From assembly GCA_032164295.1 (NCBI GenBank), contig JAJHTX010000005.1, positions 2,604,001 to 2,668,000 on the forward strand: a DNA stretch of 64,000 bases, in the 5' to 3' direction. Shown piece after piece: positions 1 through 11,954 of the stretch (positions within the stretch are counted from its first letter, which is position 1; every line of letters begins with the position of its first letter). The notes beneath the pieces were generated by a model. That model was not told the origin of the DNA, searched no databases, and worked only from the letters and a program-made list of their open reading frames with translations. Source of the DNA: Inonotus obliquus. Its lineage: Eukaryota > Basidiomycota > Agaricomycetes > Hymenochaetales > Hymenochaetaceae. Both the position numbers and the translations under genes were made by a program.

Positions 1-322
1 AGTGGAATGAGGTGAAGACATCACGGATCAAATTTAAGCTGTGATTGCACGTCACGTACTATATTATTGACCACAAGATATGACCCCTGCCACCATTGAT
101 TTTCTTTGCGAACCAGATAGTATAAGAAATAGTTGTCACAGACACCGAATGAATTCTGAGACGTGGCAAACTTAGTCACGTTTGCATTGGTTAATACGCC
201 ACTACCGCCACGAAAGGATGATCCCCTGCATGCGCTTACACCCAGAAGAGTACATCTTATCTTTCCCTGTATCTGTGGCGCCCGTGAGAACCAAGAGGCT
301 TGAGGTCGCACTACTGAACACC
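1..322. other. Upstream flank, no gene recognised
   Basis: No coding segment with a recognisable product is seen here. The open frame of the first gene continues upstream of its chosen ATG to about 182, so a start at 182 or 236 cannot be excluded, but the residues encoded there look like untranslated leader. It probably holds the promoter and 5' leader of the gene starting at 323. Confidence 0.4.
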
Positions 323-1921
323 ATGTCGGACTCAAGAGCAAAAAGCGACCCTTCAACCTCTCCACCAGAGTCCTCAGGCTCTAGCAACTATAGTGATGAA
401 TCACGAACGAGAAAGATATTCCGATTTCTGGGTCGTTCAAGGCGTACAATGTCCCCAGAGTCAATCGAAGTACCAGACCAAACTCAGAAGTCGGCTTCGT
501 TGAGGGAGATTATGATGCCCTGGAAAGACAAGGTTTCAAATCACGCTGCTTCTCCAGAACAGGAAGAGAGATACGTGAACACGGAAGAGGTTTGCCTTGT
601 TCCACTGTGTTTTATCTATGCCGGTTGTTGATGCGTTTTTGGATTATTGACCAGCGTGTGAAAGAAGTAGTTCGGAGCATCCTGGGATACGGGTCGAATG
701 TGGCGCGAGATGCGTTAGAGCTTGGTTCAAATATGCTTGCTTTTCCTCCAGTCAATACCTTAGGAGCTGCGGCAAGAACACTACTGTTTATCTGGGATGC
801 TTTAGGACGTGTCGAGGTCAGTTCAAGCCGTTGCACCCACATATACGCTGACCGTCCCGGATCGGTTTTCCCAACTAGTCTAATCAGATGGCATGCCTGT
901 CGATAACGGAACGATGTGTCGACACGCTGGTCATCCTCAAAGATGAAATATACAAAGCGGGGAACGATATAGAAAGTCATCTTGAGTTCCCTATGATGCA
1001 GTTGAACGAGTGAGGGTCGTTACGTTCTGAAAATTACTCTCACCTGAGTTTCTGAAATCACGTAGCTCCTTTGACTCTGTGAGGGAACTTATAGAGAAGC
1101 AAGCCCGGCGTCCATTCTACAAGCGCTACTTGAAACGCAGAGAAATCCAGAAGCAGATCGAATCTTGCGACTTGAAATTGTCCAATGCGCTTGAGTTATT
1201 TTCGGTAATGTTTAAAGTAACTGTCTGATGCGACCGCCTAACTGGTTATCTTTTTCCCTCCACGTAGCTAAAAATACAGATCAGATCACTTCAACGACTG
1301 GAAGAGACAGAGGTCCGTCGAAAAGCCGGAGAACTTAAGACGAGGCAAGACCTTCAGAAACTTCTGGACTTCCTTCCTGATGCAGTGAAAAAGCAAGAAG
1401 AACTTGCTCTATCGCATGTAGTTACTGTTGTAGATGCCGAGGATCTCGACAAGGACTTCCAGAACCATTCATCGGAGCGACATACTGATGACGGGAAGAA
1501 TCTTCCAACGGCATCCGAGATAAGGCGAAAAGTCGATGATCTGGTACTTAATAAGAATAACTGGGATTTCGCATTGGACCTTGCTGAATTGCGCAGGATG
1601 ATGCGAGATTCTCTGGAGTATTCGTCCGATGACGCACTGCGGGATTTATTGCAGGTCAAGCGCGACAAGGTCCACACTGTGTTGAAAGAACTACAGCGAG
1701 CGCTGGAGAAAACCAAATTAAATGGTGATGATGACTCACTTGTGGACTCATTAAAGTCAAGCTACGATGATTCAGAGCAGTTGAACGTGGAGCTTATTAC
1801 GGGGATCTCTCGCGCAAGCACAATGCCCATTCGGTGGTGCCAGGTCGAAATCAGCGACGAGCTTGACAGAACTTTTATCGAGCATTCCATAAAGGCACTG
1901 AAAAAAGCCAAAACAGTTTGA
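323..1921 (+). CDS. HeLo/MLKL-like helical protein lacking a kinase domain
   Basis: Five exons were deduced: 323-589, 655-816, 879-1009, 1066-1204 and 1268-1921, giving 450 residues. Residues 1-89 are Ser/Pro-rich. Residues 90-235 form a helical block starting RVKEVVRSIL, containing AARTLLFIWDALG and ending near RPFYKRYLKR. A charged helical region follows, ending KALKKAKTV. The gene is clearly a paralogue of 12625-16982: exons 2, 3 and 4 are 162, 131 and 139 bp in both genes, and motifs such as IWDALxxVE, MACLxxTERC and KRYLKR match. The helical block resembles the N-terminal four-helix domain annotated as MLKL_NTD/HeLo-like in many agaricomycete kinases. That family acts in membrane-targeted cell death in animals and ascomycetes, and the role here is inferred. 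The protein ends where the paralogue runs on into its kinase domain. No kinase remnant is seen in the next 240 bp, so this looks like a real kinase-free form. Confidence 0.75.
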
Positions 1922-2163
1922 AGTAATAATGTTTGTAGTAAATTGTAGATTGTAGATAGAAATAAAAGTGTCATGCAGTAAAAGAGGGTGAATTCAAATT
2001 AGAAGCGTCAAGTGACCGAGTTAGGCTGTCGATCCCGGGATCCCGGCAACCCGGCAACCTCCGATTTACATGGACGTCGATCCATTCCATCACGAATTTG
2101 CCGCTGCCATCCGGGGCATGGATGGAAGTCTGAGTCTCAGTCCTTCTCGACAACCACCACTAT

Positions 2164-5100
2164 ATGGATTTCGAAGAACAGACTGTTATCCCTCCAGACT
2201 CGTCTGATGTTCGTGTCTTTCCACTGATTTGCCATATCAAGAAGGATGTCACTGTGAGTGAGAATAGCTCTTCAACAACAACTTAGCAACTGATTCAAAC
2301 ATTTAAGGAAAACATAGGCATGTGAACACGTTACAGTCTATGTGGCCACTGAATGATGACTTTCCACAGACAGCGCTTTGTCATGGGAGTGAGTCTATGC
2401 ATTCTTCTTCCTACCTCATTTCTAACGCAGGTGAGTTAGACAACTCACAGCCTCGGACATTAACTTCGCGATCATACGACCGCTGGTTTACAAATACGCA
2501 AGGCTCAGAAACATGGCAGTTGTCTACTCATGCTTCGTCGTGCGTTCTCACTTCATCCGCGCCGCGGGCGATGACCTAGCGAATGCGAACATCATGGTGT
2601 CGCGCGCGATGATGTGCGAAATCCTTGCAATGAAGCTCATACGAACGTTTGCCGGAAACAAACTCGAACTCGCTTCGGTTCTCACGACGAGTTGGAACCC
2701 AATGGCGGGTGCACCCCATGAGGTCGTCGGGTCTGTTTTGGAATCAATTGGAGGTCATGAAGAGGATTTGGATGATCCGTCAAGTGCGTTGGAGGTATGG
2801 CACTCAGCCAATCAAAATCCGATCTGTCACTATGGTTATTTATTCTCCATATAGTTTGCTATTGCGACGAACTCAAAGAAATTTTTGTCGAGCGCGGCTG
2901 TTCAAACAATCGTCAATGACATTTACGCCGGTCGTATCGTGCTGTCGACCATCTCGAACAGGTCACTTCTGGCGGATAACTATAAGCCTCGAGATGTCGA
3001 AATATACGACGGTCGAAATGCTCCTTACCTCGATCACTATCGGTGACTGCTCTCTTAGGCATTGCTTGTATCATCCGATTCTCATCTTTTATCTTATTAG
3101 ACTCCGTGTTCCTAAATATGGGGCGATTTTGGAATTTCTGAATTTTGGCATCTTAATGATCACATTTTGCTTGTGTTTATCCAGTACGTGCGTTGGTCAT
3201 TAGACTCAATAATGACTTGGTGATCTTTTCCCCGTAGCCCAGAATGCCCAACATTTTGGAGAATGGGAAGCAGTTTTTATCGTTTTCGCATTTGCATTCC
3301 TTCTGGACGAGTATGCACAGGCTCGTGAGCATGGATGGACCAGTAAGTATTGTTAACTGCAGTTGTGCTCAAGTATAATTCCTTACAGTTCTTCAGTTTA
3401 TATCGCGAGCGTTAGTCATTAGATATGTGACAACTTCCTCTCGTACTTACAGGAGGTCGAACCGCAGATGTGGAATGTTTTCGACACCTCCTTCCTCGCA
3501 ATATTCCTAACTTACTTTGTGCTGAGAATTCGGGGCCTCGTCCATGGAGATGGTGAGTTGCCTCATTGACTCTCAACTAATCGGGCTCATCCCTATCGAC
3601 TTTCATTAGTGTACTCCTCAGATCTTGCATTTGATGTTCTTGCATGTGGCGCCTGCATCCTGTTTCCTCGGTAATTCATTAGCAACCTCTCAAATAATTC
3701 ACCGTTGATGAGGATATATCAGGTTGGCGTTCTTCGCTATCAAGAACAATGTAGTCATTCTGTATGTGGCTTATAACATTTCTCACACGACTATTAATTT
3801 GAAGTCTGTAGTGCTCTGAGGGGTATGATCGCGGAATTCGCATTCTTCATGTGCGTCGCTGCAGTCTGCTTTTCTGGACTACTCTTTACGTTATGGACTC
3901 TGGGTAGGTCTCTTTCTTTCTTGGTTCATTCAATATCAACTGGTGCTGATGAGTAATACGAAGCCGACAAGACTCAATGGCCGCTAAACAAGATCATCTG
4001 GCTGATGGTTCAGATTTGGTTTGGGAACACATACCTCAGCTTCCAACAAGCGGCGAGCTTCCATAAAGTGTTTGGTCCGATCTTGATGACCACATTTGCA
4101 GCATTGGCGAATACTCTTCTGCTGACAAGTAAGTAGACATGCATCGTGTCGGACAGGGAACCAGCTTGACTCATTGACGCTTAGTCTTGATCTCTATCCT
4201 GTCGAACACATTTGCGAGGATTGATGAGGTGAGTGTCACGGACTCCTGATGCGGACTATCTTGATAACTTCGTCGCATAGAATGCAACTCAGGAAGTAAG
4301 TAAAACTACGCGTGCAGAAAACGCTCAGCGCTAACCATTATCAGTACCTATTTCAATTTACAATCAGTACTATCGAAGGGTAAGACCCAATTTTGGTTGC
4401 TAATAATTTTCTCTGAGCACGGCGATTGGCAGGGTTAAATGTGATGCTTTATTCAGTTATCAACCTCCTTTCAATCTCCTCGCATATGCCTTGTTACTGC
4501 CTTTAAGCTGGGTGTTATCTCCCAGAGCGTTACACAAAGTCAATGTATCTCTTATTCGATTAACGGTAATTTTCCCTGTCCACAGAAACCAAAGTTACAT
4601 CTGACGTTCGATCCATAGTCATTTCCAATCCTTATTTCTATCCGAATTTACGAGCACTATTTCGAGCGAGGCATCAAAATGCGCGCATCGGGAAGGGATG
4701 CTGCACAACATATCTACAACTCCCTGCCCCGCAACCTTAAATCCATACCGCTCGTTGAGGTGCTTGTCGGAGCCCACGCTCAAAAATTGTACGATGCGAT
4801 CTTCGATATTGAACTTTCCGATGAGCAGGAGCGTGCGCTCTTTGAAGATTTTGCTACTGACGAGGAAGACGAAGCTCCGGCTTTGCGCTCACTGGCGTCT
4901 CGCGAGAGTATCCGAAGACGATCTCGAGCACAATCACGTCATAGGCCAGCAAGCATTAGCCATCCCAGCACACCCGACTATCCACCTTCACCGCTCCGTC
5001 AGAATAGGGAGAGCCTCACAACAGACAATGGACAGGCAGGTTTCCCATTCTTGAAGGCCCCGAGCCCGCTTGCACGTTTGTTTAGCGGACCGCGCCTTGT

Positions 5101-5412
5101 AACGTCGGTCTCAGAACACGCTATGGGACCTACGTCGCCTATGGCTGAGGAAATGCAATCAGGTATTCGGAAGCTTGAGGGTGTGCTTGCAGGCATTAGA
5201 GACCTGCCAGTACAGCGGTTGAAGGATGAAATGAAGGATTTACAGGTATGTCATCACCTTTCCCCGCCCGGTGTAAGCCCAACAATGAAAATCTGTAATA
5301 ACTTCTGCAGGATCGGCAAGCGCGTATAGAGAATTTATTGCTAACGTTGACGAGGGGAATGCGGGGCGAGACTGGCAGCTTTAATTCATCACGAAACAAC
5401 CCCAGCTTCTAA
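2164..5412 (+). CDS. yvc1: YVC1-like vacuolar TRP calcium channel
   Basis: Nineteen exons give a continuous 758-residue frame: 2164-2253, 2308-2317, 2370-2388, 2440-2794, 2855-3042, 3101-3183, 3238-3342, 3397-3410, 3453-3552, 3610-3670, 3723-3761, 3812-3903, 3964-4128, 4185-4228, 4281-4295, 4345-4379, 4433-4565, 4619-5245 and 5311-5412. The product matches fungal TRP channels of the yeast Yvc1 type, which release Ca2+ and other cations from the vacuole in response to osmotic or Ca2+ signals. Visible parts are an N-terminal cytosolic domain (ASDINFAIIRPLVYKYARL), six hydrophobic segments between about residues 225 and 455, a pore-region segment WFGNTYLSFQQ near residue 405, and a basic, Ser-rich cytosolic tail. 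Four exons are only 10, 19, 14 and 15 nt long. The intron after the 10-nt exon appears to use a GC donor at 2318. Start chosen because MDFEEQTVIPP reads in frame into the conserved N-terminus. Confidence 0.85.
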
Positions 5413-5596
5413 CTAACTGACTTCATATGCATTCGACGAAACACCGCTACTTGCACCCTTATTTATACTCTCGCATTGAATGTACTACTATATCTGCATC
5501 ATCACATGAAATTTGCAAAGCAAAACTGATGTTAGAGCAAGGTGATAACAAGACAGCGTAACCACGTAAATGACAACAATATAAGTTCAGCTCAAG

Positions 5597-7837
5597 TTAA
5601 CCGAAAATATCAACGGCTGTTATCCGTAAACTATCGAGTGTGGCTCGGAATTTCCTTTTGCTGGCCCTCTCTTCCTCTAATTCTTGCAACTGTGATGGAG
5701 ATGGTGGATGAAGCACGAGAGCAAATATATACTCTCGCATATCCCCTGCATGATTCAAGTGAAGCTCGACTCGAGATTGTTTAACGTGATGCGATATATC
5801 GGTAAGATTCTCGTTCGTCAACTAACGTGATTGGTTAGCACCTGTGAAATGAGCGGAGAGAGAAGGGTTTGAGCTTACGACGAGGGGAGGGGCGAGAAAC
5901 GTTCTGGACGACCCTACAACGTCGGCGCAGAGCCTGGAGTTCGTTGGCCAGGATGGTGTCAATCTCATGAGTAACCGCGCCTGTGAATTTTCATCTATCG
6001 GCTCTCGGGCACTGAAGATACTCAACATAGCTTCCGCTTTACTGTAGCATGCCAAGGATAGGCAGAGACTACTCGATGTGTCCCTACGTTATTTATATTA
6101 GATACTGCCTTTCGTGCAGTGGGGGTAGATGAGAAATTACCGTTCATGTTCGTCCCGTGCTTTCCACAACGAGAGAGAATGAAGTTGGGAAGAGGATAGT
6201 TCGCATTGTAAGGTGACTTGCTCCCCAACTTCGCATCCAGATGCGGAACAAACGAACTTTACAACACTGATGTCGAATATATTCTGCAGAGGTGTTCCGC
6301 GTCGAGAAGTGGGACCTGTAGTGGTGACTCCGCTCAACGTTGGTAGAGGGCGCGGAGTGCTATGTCCATCTCCGGATCGACTTCTGGGTCCACCGTTTTG
6401 CATGCTGGAATCATCTAAGACCATGGCACCACCCGAATCACCTGGCGCCGCTATATAATGACGGAATGTATAAATGACACGAATAAAGTTTTTAAAAGGC
6501 AGAACGAACAATAATTGTCATCCTGGGCATCAGTCACAATCATATCTTCCGGCTGAACCAAGTGAAGTTGACTGATTTCGAATTCCCGTATTTGACCAGT
6601 AGGCTGTGTAGAGCTCGTTACAAAATCACCAGCCATGCTGGAGGTCGCTGAGCTATCCTCGGCGAAGGCTGCAGCTGAGGGCTCATTGATCTGCTTTCCT
6701 GGCGTCTGACCGGCGGGACCGTCGTTTGTAGGCATTTGAACTTCAGGTTGGGTTGGAACAGATGGACTACGGGAACTTCCCCCTGCATCCAGTAAGCCCG
6801 GCGATGTACCAGGACCAGGAGGCTGACTCTGCTTTGACGAGAGCCAGTTCAAGTCAGCCTCAATTAGGCTTGAAGATACCGGGGCGGCCTTTTTGAGCTT
6901 GATCTTCTTCCCTTTACCCGCTGGTTTACTGGTTGCGTTTGGCTTTTCAGACGGCGCCGGCATTCCCACCGGGTTTTCACTGCTTTCGGTGGGTTGAACA
7001 GGCGTCATGGGCGAGTCTGTTGAGGGCGAGAGGTTGTTTTCTCGTGATGGGGCCATGTTCTGTTCGGGAGGGGCCGACCCTAAGGGCACATGCTGTATCG
7101 ATAGCTTTTCATCCTTCCAAGAATTCACTTTTTCATGTGGGGGTTCCCTATTTTGCCTGATCAGTTGACCATTCACCCCCAACATACACGATAGCGTCTT
7201 ACACATGGTCAGAACCCACACTTATATCTTTCGATGGTGACTGAGGTGATACCGTCATCACGGAAAGGAATAACTCTTTCAATTCGCCTGAGAATCATAG
7301 AGATAGAGTAAATTTTTAATCTCGTGGAATCGATTAAAACGCTCACACCTTTCAGATGATCGTCGTTCTCAAAGGAGGAAGCATGGCGCAGGACCGTCCC
7401 CATCAGGCTTGCATAGGCACCTACACGTTCCTTCACCTCCTCAGGGTAAGGCCAAGAACAAGAAAAAGGAGCTTCAGAATTTGCTAGTCGTGTGAGGGAC
7501 GCCCTCGCAGTCTATATATGTTAATTGTTATCATTCATGAGCATCGCCACGTGTCGGCAGGTTGTATAGATTATTTAGATTCTTACTTTGCACAAGTGAA
7601 CAATCTATGTGCTACATGAATGAAGGTAACGAATAGGTATTGAGTAGGGGAGACGGTGCTGCTCACAATTGGGCGTGCTTCGGCATAAAACGCCTGCGGC
7701 TTCGAAATGAACGCGTTAAGTTTCTGGATGGCGCGAAGGAACACCGTCTCATCATCCGACTTGAGCTTATTCTCAATGCGCTTGAAGATTTTCTCGTTCC
7801 TGTGCTTAAGTTCCGTATTCGTTGGTCCATTCGCCAT
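5597..7837 (-). CDS. Hypothetical protein, unrecognised, multi-exon
   Basis: A minus-strand gene with coherent exons. The start is MANGPTNTELKH at 7837, and the first exon (7667-7837) ends at a GTGAGC donor. Later exons encode a helical stretch (YPEEVKERVGAY), then a long Pro/Ser-rich linker with a basic patch (KGKKIKLKKAAP) at about 6540-7160. Next is a block near 6170-6460 that could be beta-rich (ISVVKFVCSASGC), a segment at about 5880-6050, and a final exon ending TAVDIFG with stop at 5597. Internal junctions other than the first are not fully resolved. I do not recognise the family. The pattern of a folded N-terminus, a disordered linker and a C-terminal globular domain suggests a scaffold or adaptor, but no catalytic motif is seen. 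It is divergent from Cdc27/POL32, with start codons 150 bp apart. Confidence 0.55.
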
Positions 7838-7986
7838 GCAGAGAAGAGTGAGATGACTTACAAAAAGTCGAACTTGCACAATTTCCTTGTAAATTGAAGG
7901 CGTAAAATTATGTAATCGTGGGAACACGAGACGCGACGCGTCCATAACACGCGCAAATTACATCTCTGTCCCCGCAACTAACAACC
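7838..7986. promoter_or_regulatory. Short bidirectional promoter region
   Basis: Only 149 bp separate the divergent start codons at 7837 (minus) and 7987 (plus), so both promoters must lie here or overlap the genes. A direct GACGCG repeat occurs near 7930 (ACGCGACGCG), which resembles an MluI-type cell-cycle box (ACGCG). That would suit the replication gene POL32, but factor binding is inference only. Confidence 0.45.
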
Positions 7987-10032
7987 ATGACGGACTCTGC
8001 AATCGAGGCATATCTAGAGAAGGAAGTTATCAATGGCGAGAGAACTGTAGGCTTGCGCTTGCGTATATGGTCCTATCTGACCAAACGTCCATTCAGGTGA
8101 CTTACAGACTACTGAGCCGCAGGCTTTCTGTTCATGTGAATGCAGCCAAGAAGTTAGACTCAACGCGTTTCTCGAAGATCTTCGTCGACATTAACCTTTC
8201 TACAGTGCTCTGTCAGCGTTTTACACTCGGAGACGCGAAAATAATGAGCCGATCTACGCAACATTCTGGCTATCCGGAGAACCACATGATCAAGCTGCTA
8301 ACGGGTCCCGGGATGAGATGGAGGTGGATGGGGATAGTGGCAAAGATTGGCTAACGCGTAAGGTTGCCATAGTGGGAGAGGAGGACCTTGAAAGTACGCG
8401 GCTTGTAATTAGAAACCCTCGTGAGCCTCGATCTGACATATCCACAGACGCGAAGGCGGCATTCAAGCACATTCATGCCCTCCACGTATACTCTCTGTCA
8501 ATCTCACCATTAGAAGTTAGTATGCGTTTCATTCTCTTGCAACTTTCTCGCTGACCGATACCAGAGCCCTTCGCTGCTATGTGAGCCATCCAGAGAGGTT
8601 CGCGAACTAGACAAAGCTGGTGGTGACGATCTGGCCCGGACCGTTGGAAAGCTTGTCAGTTCGCAAGTCAAGGTGTGTTTAATATCGCGGATTCTAGGAA
8701 TGCCTCTTACCGGGACGTCCTAGCGAGGTGCATTGCCGAAAACGATAACTAAGCCTGTAGTGGCTGCAACGGCACCTCCTACACAATCCGTTGCGCCATC
8801 TACCAGCAAACCAGTGGCCAAAAAGGAGACGGTCCAACAAAAGCTGAAACCATCACAGTCGCTCAGCTCTGTTAAAGCGGGAGATCCGAAAGGAACGGGA
8901 AAATTAAGCTGGGCCAAAGCAAAGCCAAAAGTGATCAGCGAAGTATCGTCCACTACAGGCAAGGTCGTGAAAGCCGAAGTACCAAAGAAGGAACAAACGG
9001 TTGGCAATATTAGTGGAGAAAAGGTTAGCCTAATCTGATCTCCAAAGCGACTGTCCTAATATCACTCTAGCGCGGCACCAAGAGGAAATCGGATGTCATA
9101 TCCCAAGCGATAAAACAAGAGGAATCGGTTGGTGAGCCAAAGGTGCATCCCGAGAACAATTCAGGAAGCCGGAGAGGCTCGACTTCTGCGGACACAATGA
9201 ATACGGCGCGTATCAAGAAGGGCGTAGTACTGTCAGAGGACGAGGATGACACTGAGAAACCGGCAGTAAAGGCAAAGAACTCGATGAAGTTCAGGGCAAA
9301 GGACCTAGACGGCTCTGATACTGAGCAGAGCGTCCGAGCTATGATGGATATCGATGACTGTGCGACTTTCCCTTATAACTTCTTGATCTTGTCAAGATAA
9401 CACTGTGGGCTTTTTTTAAGCTCGCGTTATCAAAGCCTCAAAACCGACACCTGCGGTCTCCCATGAAGAAGACGAAGAAGAACCACCTCAGACAGACCAC
9501 GTCGATTCAGCGATGGACGAAGACTCGGACGATCCAGCTCTAAAGCCGAAGCCGAAACCTCGAAAAACCAAGGAAAAGAAACATATCCCGATAGGCCGTA
9601 ACGGATTAAGGAAAAGGCGTGTAGTGAAAAGCACAACGAAGTTTGAGAAAAATTACATGGGTCGGTTGTATTCGTTCCCTTCGTATGTTGATCGGTGTTC
9701 ACACTTTTCCTTCAGTTACTGTGGATTATTCGTCCTATGAATCGGTCGACGAGGAAGAGGAGCCTCCAGAGCAGCAAAAGCCACGTACGAAGTCTAAGCC
9801 TGCTGCTAAGACGAAGTCGTCGAGTCGGAAGAAGGATGGCGCAAATGCGTCAGACTCTGATGCCCCCGTCGGTCGAACAGAAAACCGTGATCCGACAAAA
9901 GTAGAGGCTAAAAAGCCCGTCATGAAGAAACCAGTCGTGAAACCGACGAAGGAGCGACAAGCCAACGGTTCACAGAAGAGTCTAGCAAGTTTCTTTGGTG
10001 GTCCTGGAGGCGAAAAGGCGAAGAAAGCATAG
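7987..10032 (+). CDS. cdc27: DNA polymerase delta subunit Cdc27/POL32
   Basis: Eight exons: 7987-8046, 8097-8152, 8206-8515, 8565-8672, 8724-9023, 9071-9359, 9421-9660 and 9716-10032. They give one frame of 559 residues. The N-terminus (EAYLEKEVINGERTVTYRLL, then LSVHVNAAK and IYATFWLSGEP) is the winged-helix-like POL32/POLD3 domain that binds the polymerase delta B subunit. The middle is acidic, basic and disordered with several KPKPKPRK-type patches. At the C-terminus, residues about 541-548 (QKSLASFF) form a PCNA-interacting PIP box. The protein is the small processivity subunit of polymerase delta in the nucleus, used in lagging-strand and translesion synthesis. The length is typical of fungal members. 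Confidence 0.92.
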
Positions 10033-10688
10033 ACAGGCGCGCGGTACCGTATCGGGCCTCCCCATTCAGGCGTCTGAGCAGCACACGTTTCAGATACCAC
10101 ATAGATACTCAGCCATATTATAAGCCATATGTGAATACGTGAATGTACGTATACCCTTGAGCAGGCGGTTTCTGCAATGGGACGTTTTCGAGCGACATCC
10201 GCGCATCTCAGTTGAATCGACTTTCTGGATGATGCAACTTATTATAGAATCACCCACAGTCAGTGTATGCTTACGGGTATAATAAAATTGATTTTCTTAT
10301 TCGGGCGTGTATGTCAACGCGCCAGTACAGCCTATGCCGTCTTTCATGCATCTCGGAAGGAGGCTCTGCCGGATTATCGTTAAGCAACAGAACTACTTTG
10401 GATATAATCCAAACGTGGTGCGTTCATAGTTTTAATTTCAATTTGCTTTGCGGTCCGTTTACATATAAAGGTTAGGTTATACAGAATTAGGAAATTATCC
10501 GGCACATGACTGATCCCACGTTGTACAATTTACGCGGAGCGACAATCATCATTGATAATCATGAAGCCGCGGACCTTCTTACTTGTCGACAAATGAGGTG
10601 GTGTCTACCAGGCCTTTGACGGCGTGAGTTCCGCAATTGCGAGCATTACCCAGTCTAGGATTGCTACCGCATCGGCCAAGTCATCCGC
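10033..10688. other. Intergenic, no gene seen
   Basis: 656 bp between the POL32 stop and the PrpF start. Short open frames here have no coding character. The stretch presumably contains the POL32 3' end and the promoter of the downstream gene. Confidence 0.5.
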
Positions 10689-11954
10689 ATGAATACAACG
10701 GTGCTGAGTCGACTTCCTACGCGATTAGCATTGCGACGAGGTTCAGATTCGTTCCGCCGAAGTATGAAGACCCTTTCTGCCATACCCGACCCATTACCCG
10801 CTACTTTTCTTCGCGGAGGCACGTCCAAGGGTATATACCTCAGGCAGGAACTGCTTCCGAGCGACCGAGCTGACTGGGAGCCTATTTTCCTCGGAATAAT
10901 GGGTTCGCCAGACCCGGAGCACGGCAGGCAGCTAAATGGCATGGGTGGAGGTATCTCCAGTCTATCCAAGATCTGCGTTGTCGGCTCACCATCAGAGGAA
11001 CTTCGCGCGGAAGGTATTGATGTCGAGTACACCTTCTGTCAGGTCGGGATACGCGATGCCAGCCTAGATTACTCTGGGAATTGCGGAAACCTCTCGAGCA
11101 TGATTGGCGTGTTTGCAGTTGATGAAGGGCTATGTAAGCCGCACCTGTCCCCGGAAAAGCCGGGCATCGGGGTAGTTCGTGCGTTCAATACGAATACAAG
11201 GAAGCGCGTCGATACGACCTTTCCGGTGTCCGCTGAAGATGGAATATCGCCGGTTTTGGACTTTCCACAAGTGACCATTGCTGGAGTACCTGGATTGGCT
11301 TCGCGCATCGACCTGCATTTTGTTTCTCCGGCCGGCGCGAGGACAGGTCGGCTCCTTCCATCGGGCAGCGCTATCGACACCCTCACATTTGACTTTGGAG
11401 GCAAGAGTCACTCGGTACGAGCATCGCTTGTTGACGCTACAAACCCATCCATATTTGTGCTATCGCAAGACGTCGCCGACATCCTAAACTTGTCGAATGA
11501 CCAAAAACTGAACTATGGCGACTCGCTAGTAGAAGAATTCATCGAGGCCATTCGACAGAGCGGTGCACGTGCTATGGGACTGGACCCGACGGTGAAGGCT
11601 CAGCCCAAGATTGCAATACTCGACTCATCACAAAAATCGTTAACTGAGAAGCAGCCTTATATATTGACACACGCATTCTCTATGGGCGTCCTTCACAAGG
11701 CGATACCAATGACGCTGGGCCTATGTTTAGGTGCAGCAGCGCGCGTCGAGGGTACTTTGCCATGGGAGATCGTCTCAGCCTCAAACGTTGACTCGCAACA
11801 GCAACAGCGCGCCGAGAACATTGATATTGTTAGGATCAGACATCCGTCTGGTGACGTTGATGTTGGTGCGGAGTTTGGTCGTGAAGGGAGACTTATGAGC
11901 GCAAAAGTGGTTCGCACAGGGCGACGGCTGATGAAAGGTGTAGTCTGGTGGTGA
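10689..11954 (+). CDS. prpF: PrpF-family isomerase (2-methylaconitate isomerase-like), intronless
   Basis: A single uninterrupted frame of 421 residues. The N-terminal ~30 residues are rich in Arg, Ser and Leu with no acids before Asp20, as in a mitochondrial targeting peptide. The PrpF signature RGGTSKG is at residues 42-48, followed by NGMGGGISSLSK and GNCGNLSS, with a Cys near residue 132. Bacterial PrpF acts on 2-methylaconitate in the methylcitrate route of propionate breakdown, and related proteins isomerise methylitaconate or similar tricarboxylates using Lys/Cys acid-base chemistry. The fungal substrate is not known from the sequence. It is the only protein-coding gene in the window recognised as intronless. 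That could reflect horizontal origin or intron loss, and is not proof of either. Alternative start at residue 26 (Met) would give the unprocessed domain. Confidence 0.88.
   Translation: MNTTVLSRLPTRLALRRGSDSFRRSMKTLSAIPDPLPATFLRGGTSKGIYLRQELLPSDRADWEPIFLGIMGSPDPEHGRQLNGMGGGISSLSKICVVGSPSEELRAEGIDVEYTFCQVGIRDASLDYSGNCGNLSSMIGVFAVDEGLCKPHLSPEKPGIGVVRAFNTNTRKRVDTTFPVSAEDGISPVLDFPQVTIAGVPGLASRIDLHFVSPAGARTGRLLPSGSAIDTLTFDFGGKSHSVRASLVDATNPSIFVLSQDVADILNLSNDQKLNYGDSLVEEFIEAIRQSGARAMGLDPTVKAQPKIAILDSSQKSLTEKQPYILTHAFSMGVLHKAIPMTLGLCLGAAARVEGTLPWEIVSASNVDSQQQQRAENIDIVRIRHPSGDVDVGAEFGREGRLMSAKVVRTGRRLMKGVVWW

Noticed and set aside
1922..2163. Lost kinase domain downstream of the first HeLo-like gene
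   Set aside because: No kinase motif in any frame before the YVC1 start at 2164, so truncation by a nearby stop codon mutation is unlikely; it is treated as a natural short form.
5822..6055. Separate short gene on the minus strand (starting MACYSK)
   Set aside because: Its sequence fits as an internal exon of the larger minus-strand gene 5597-7837, with an acceptor-like ACAG just before it in reading direction.
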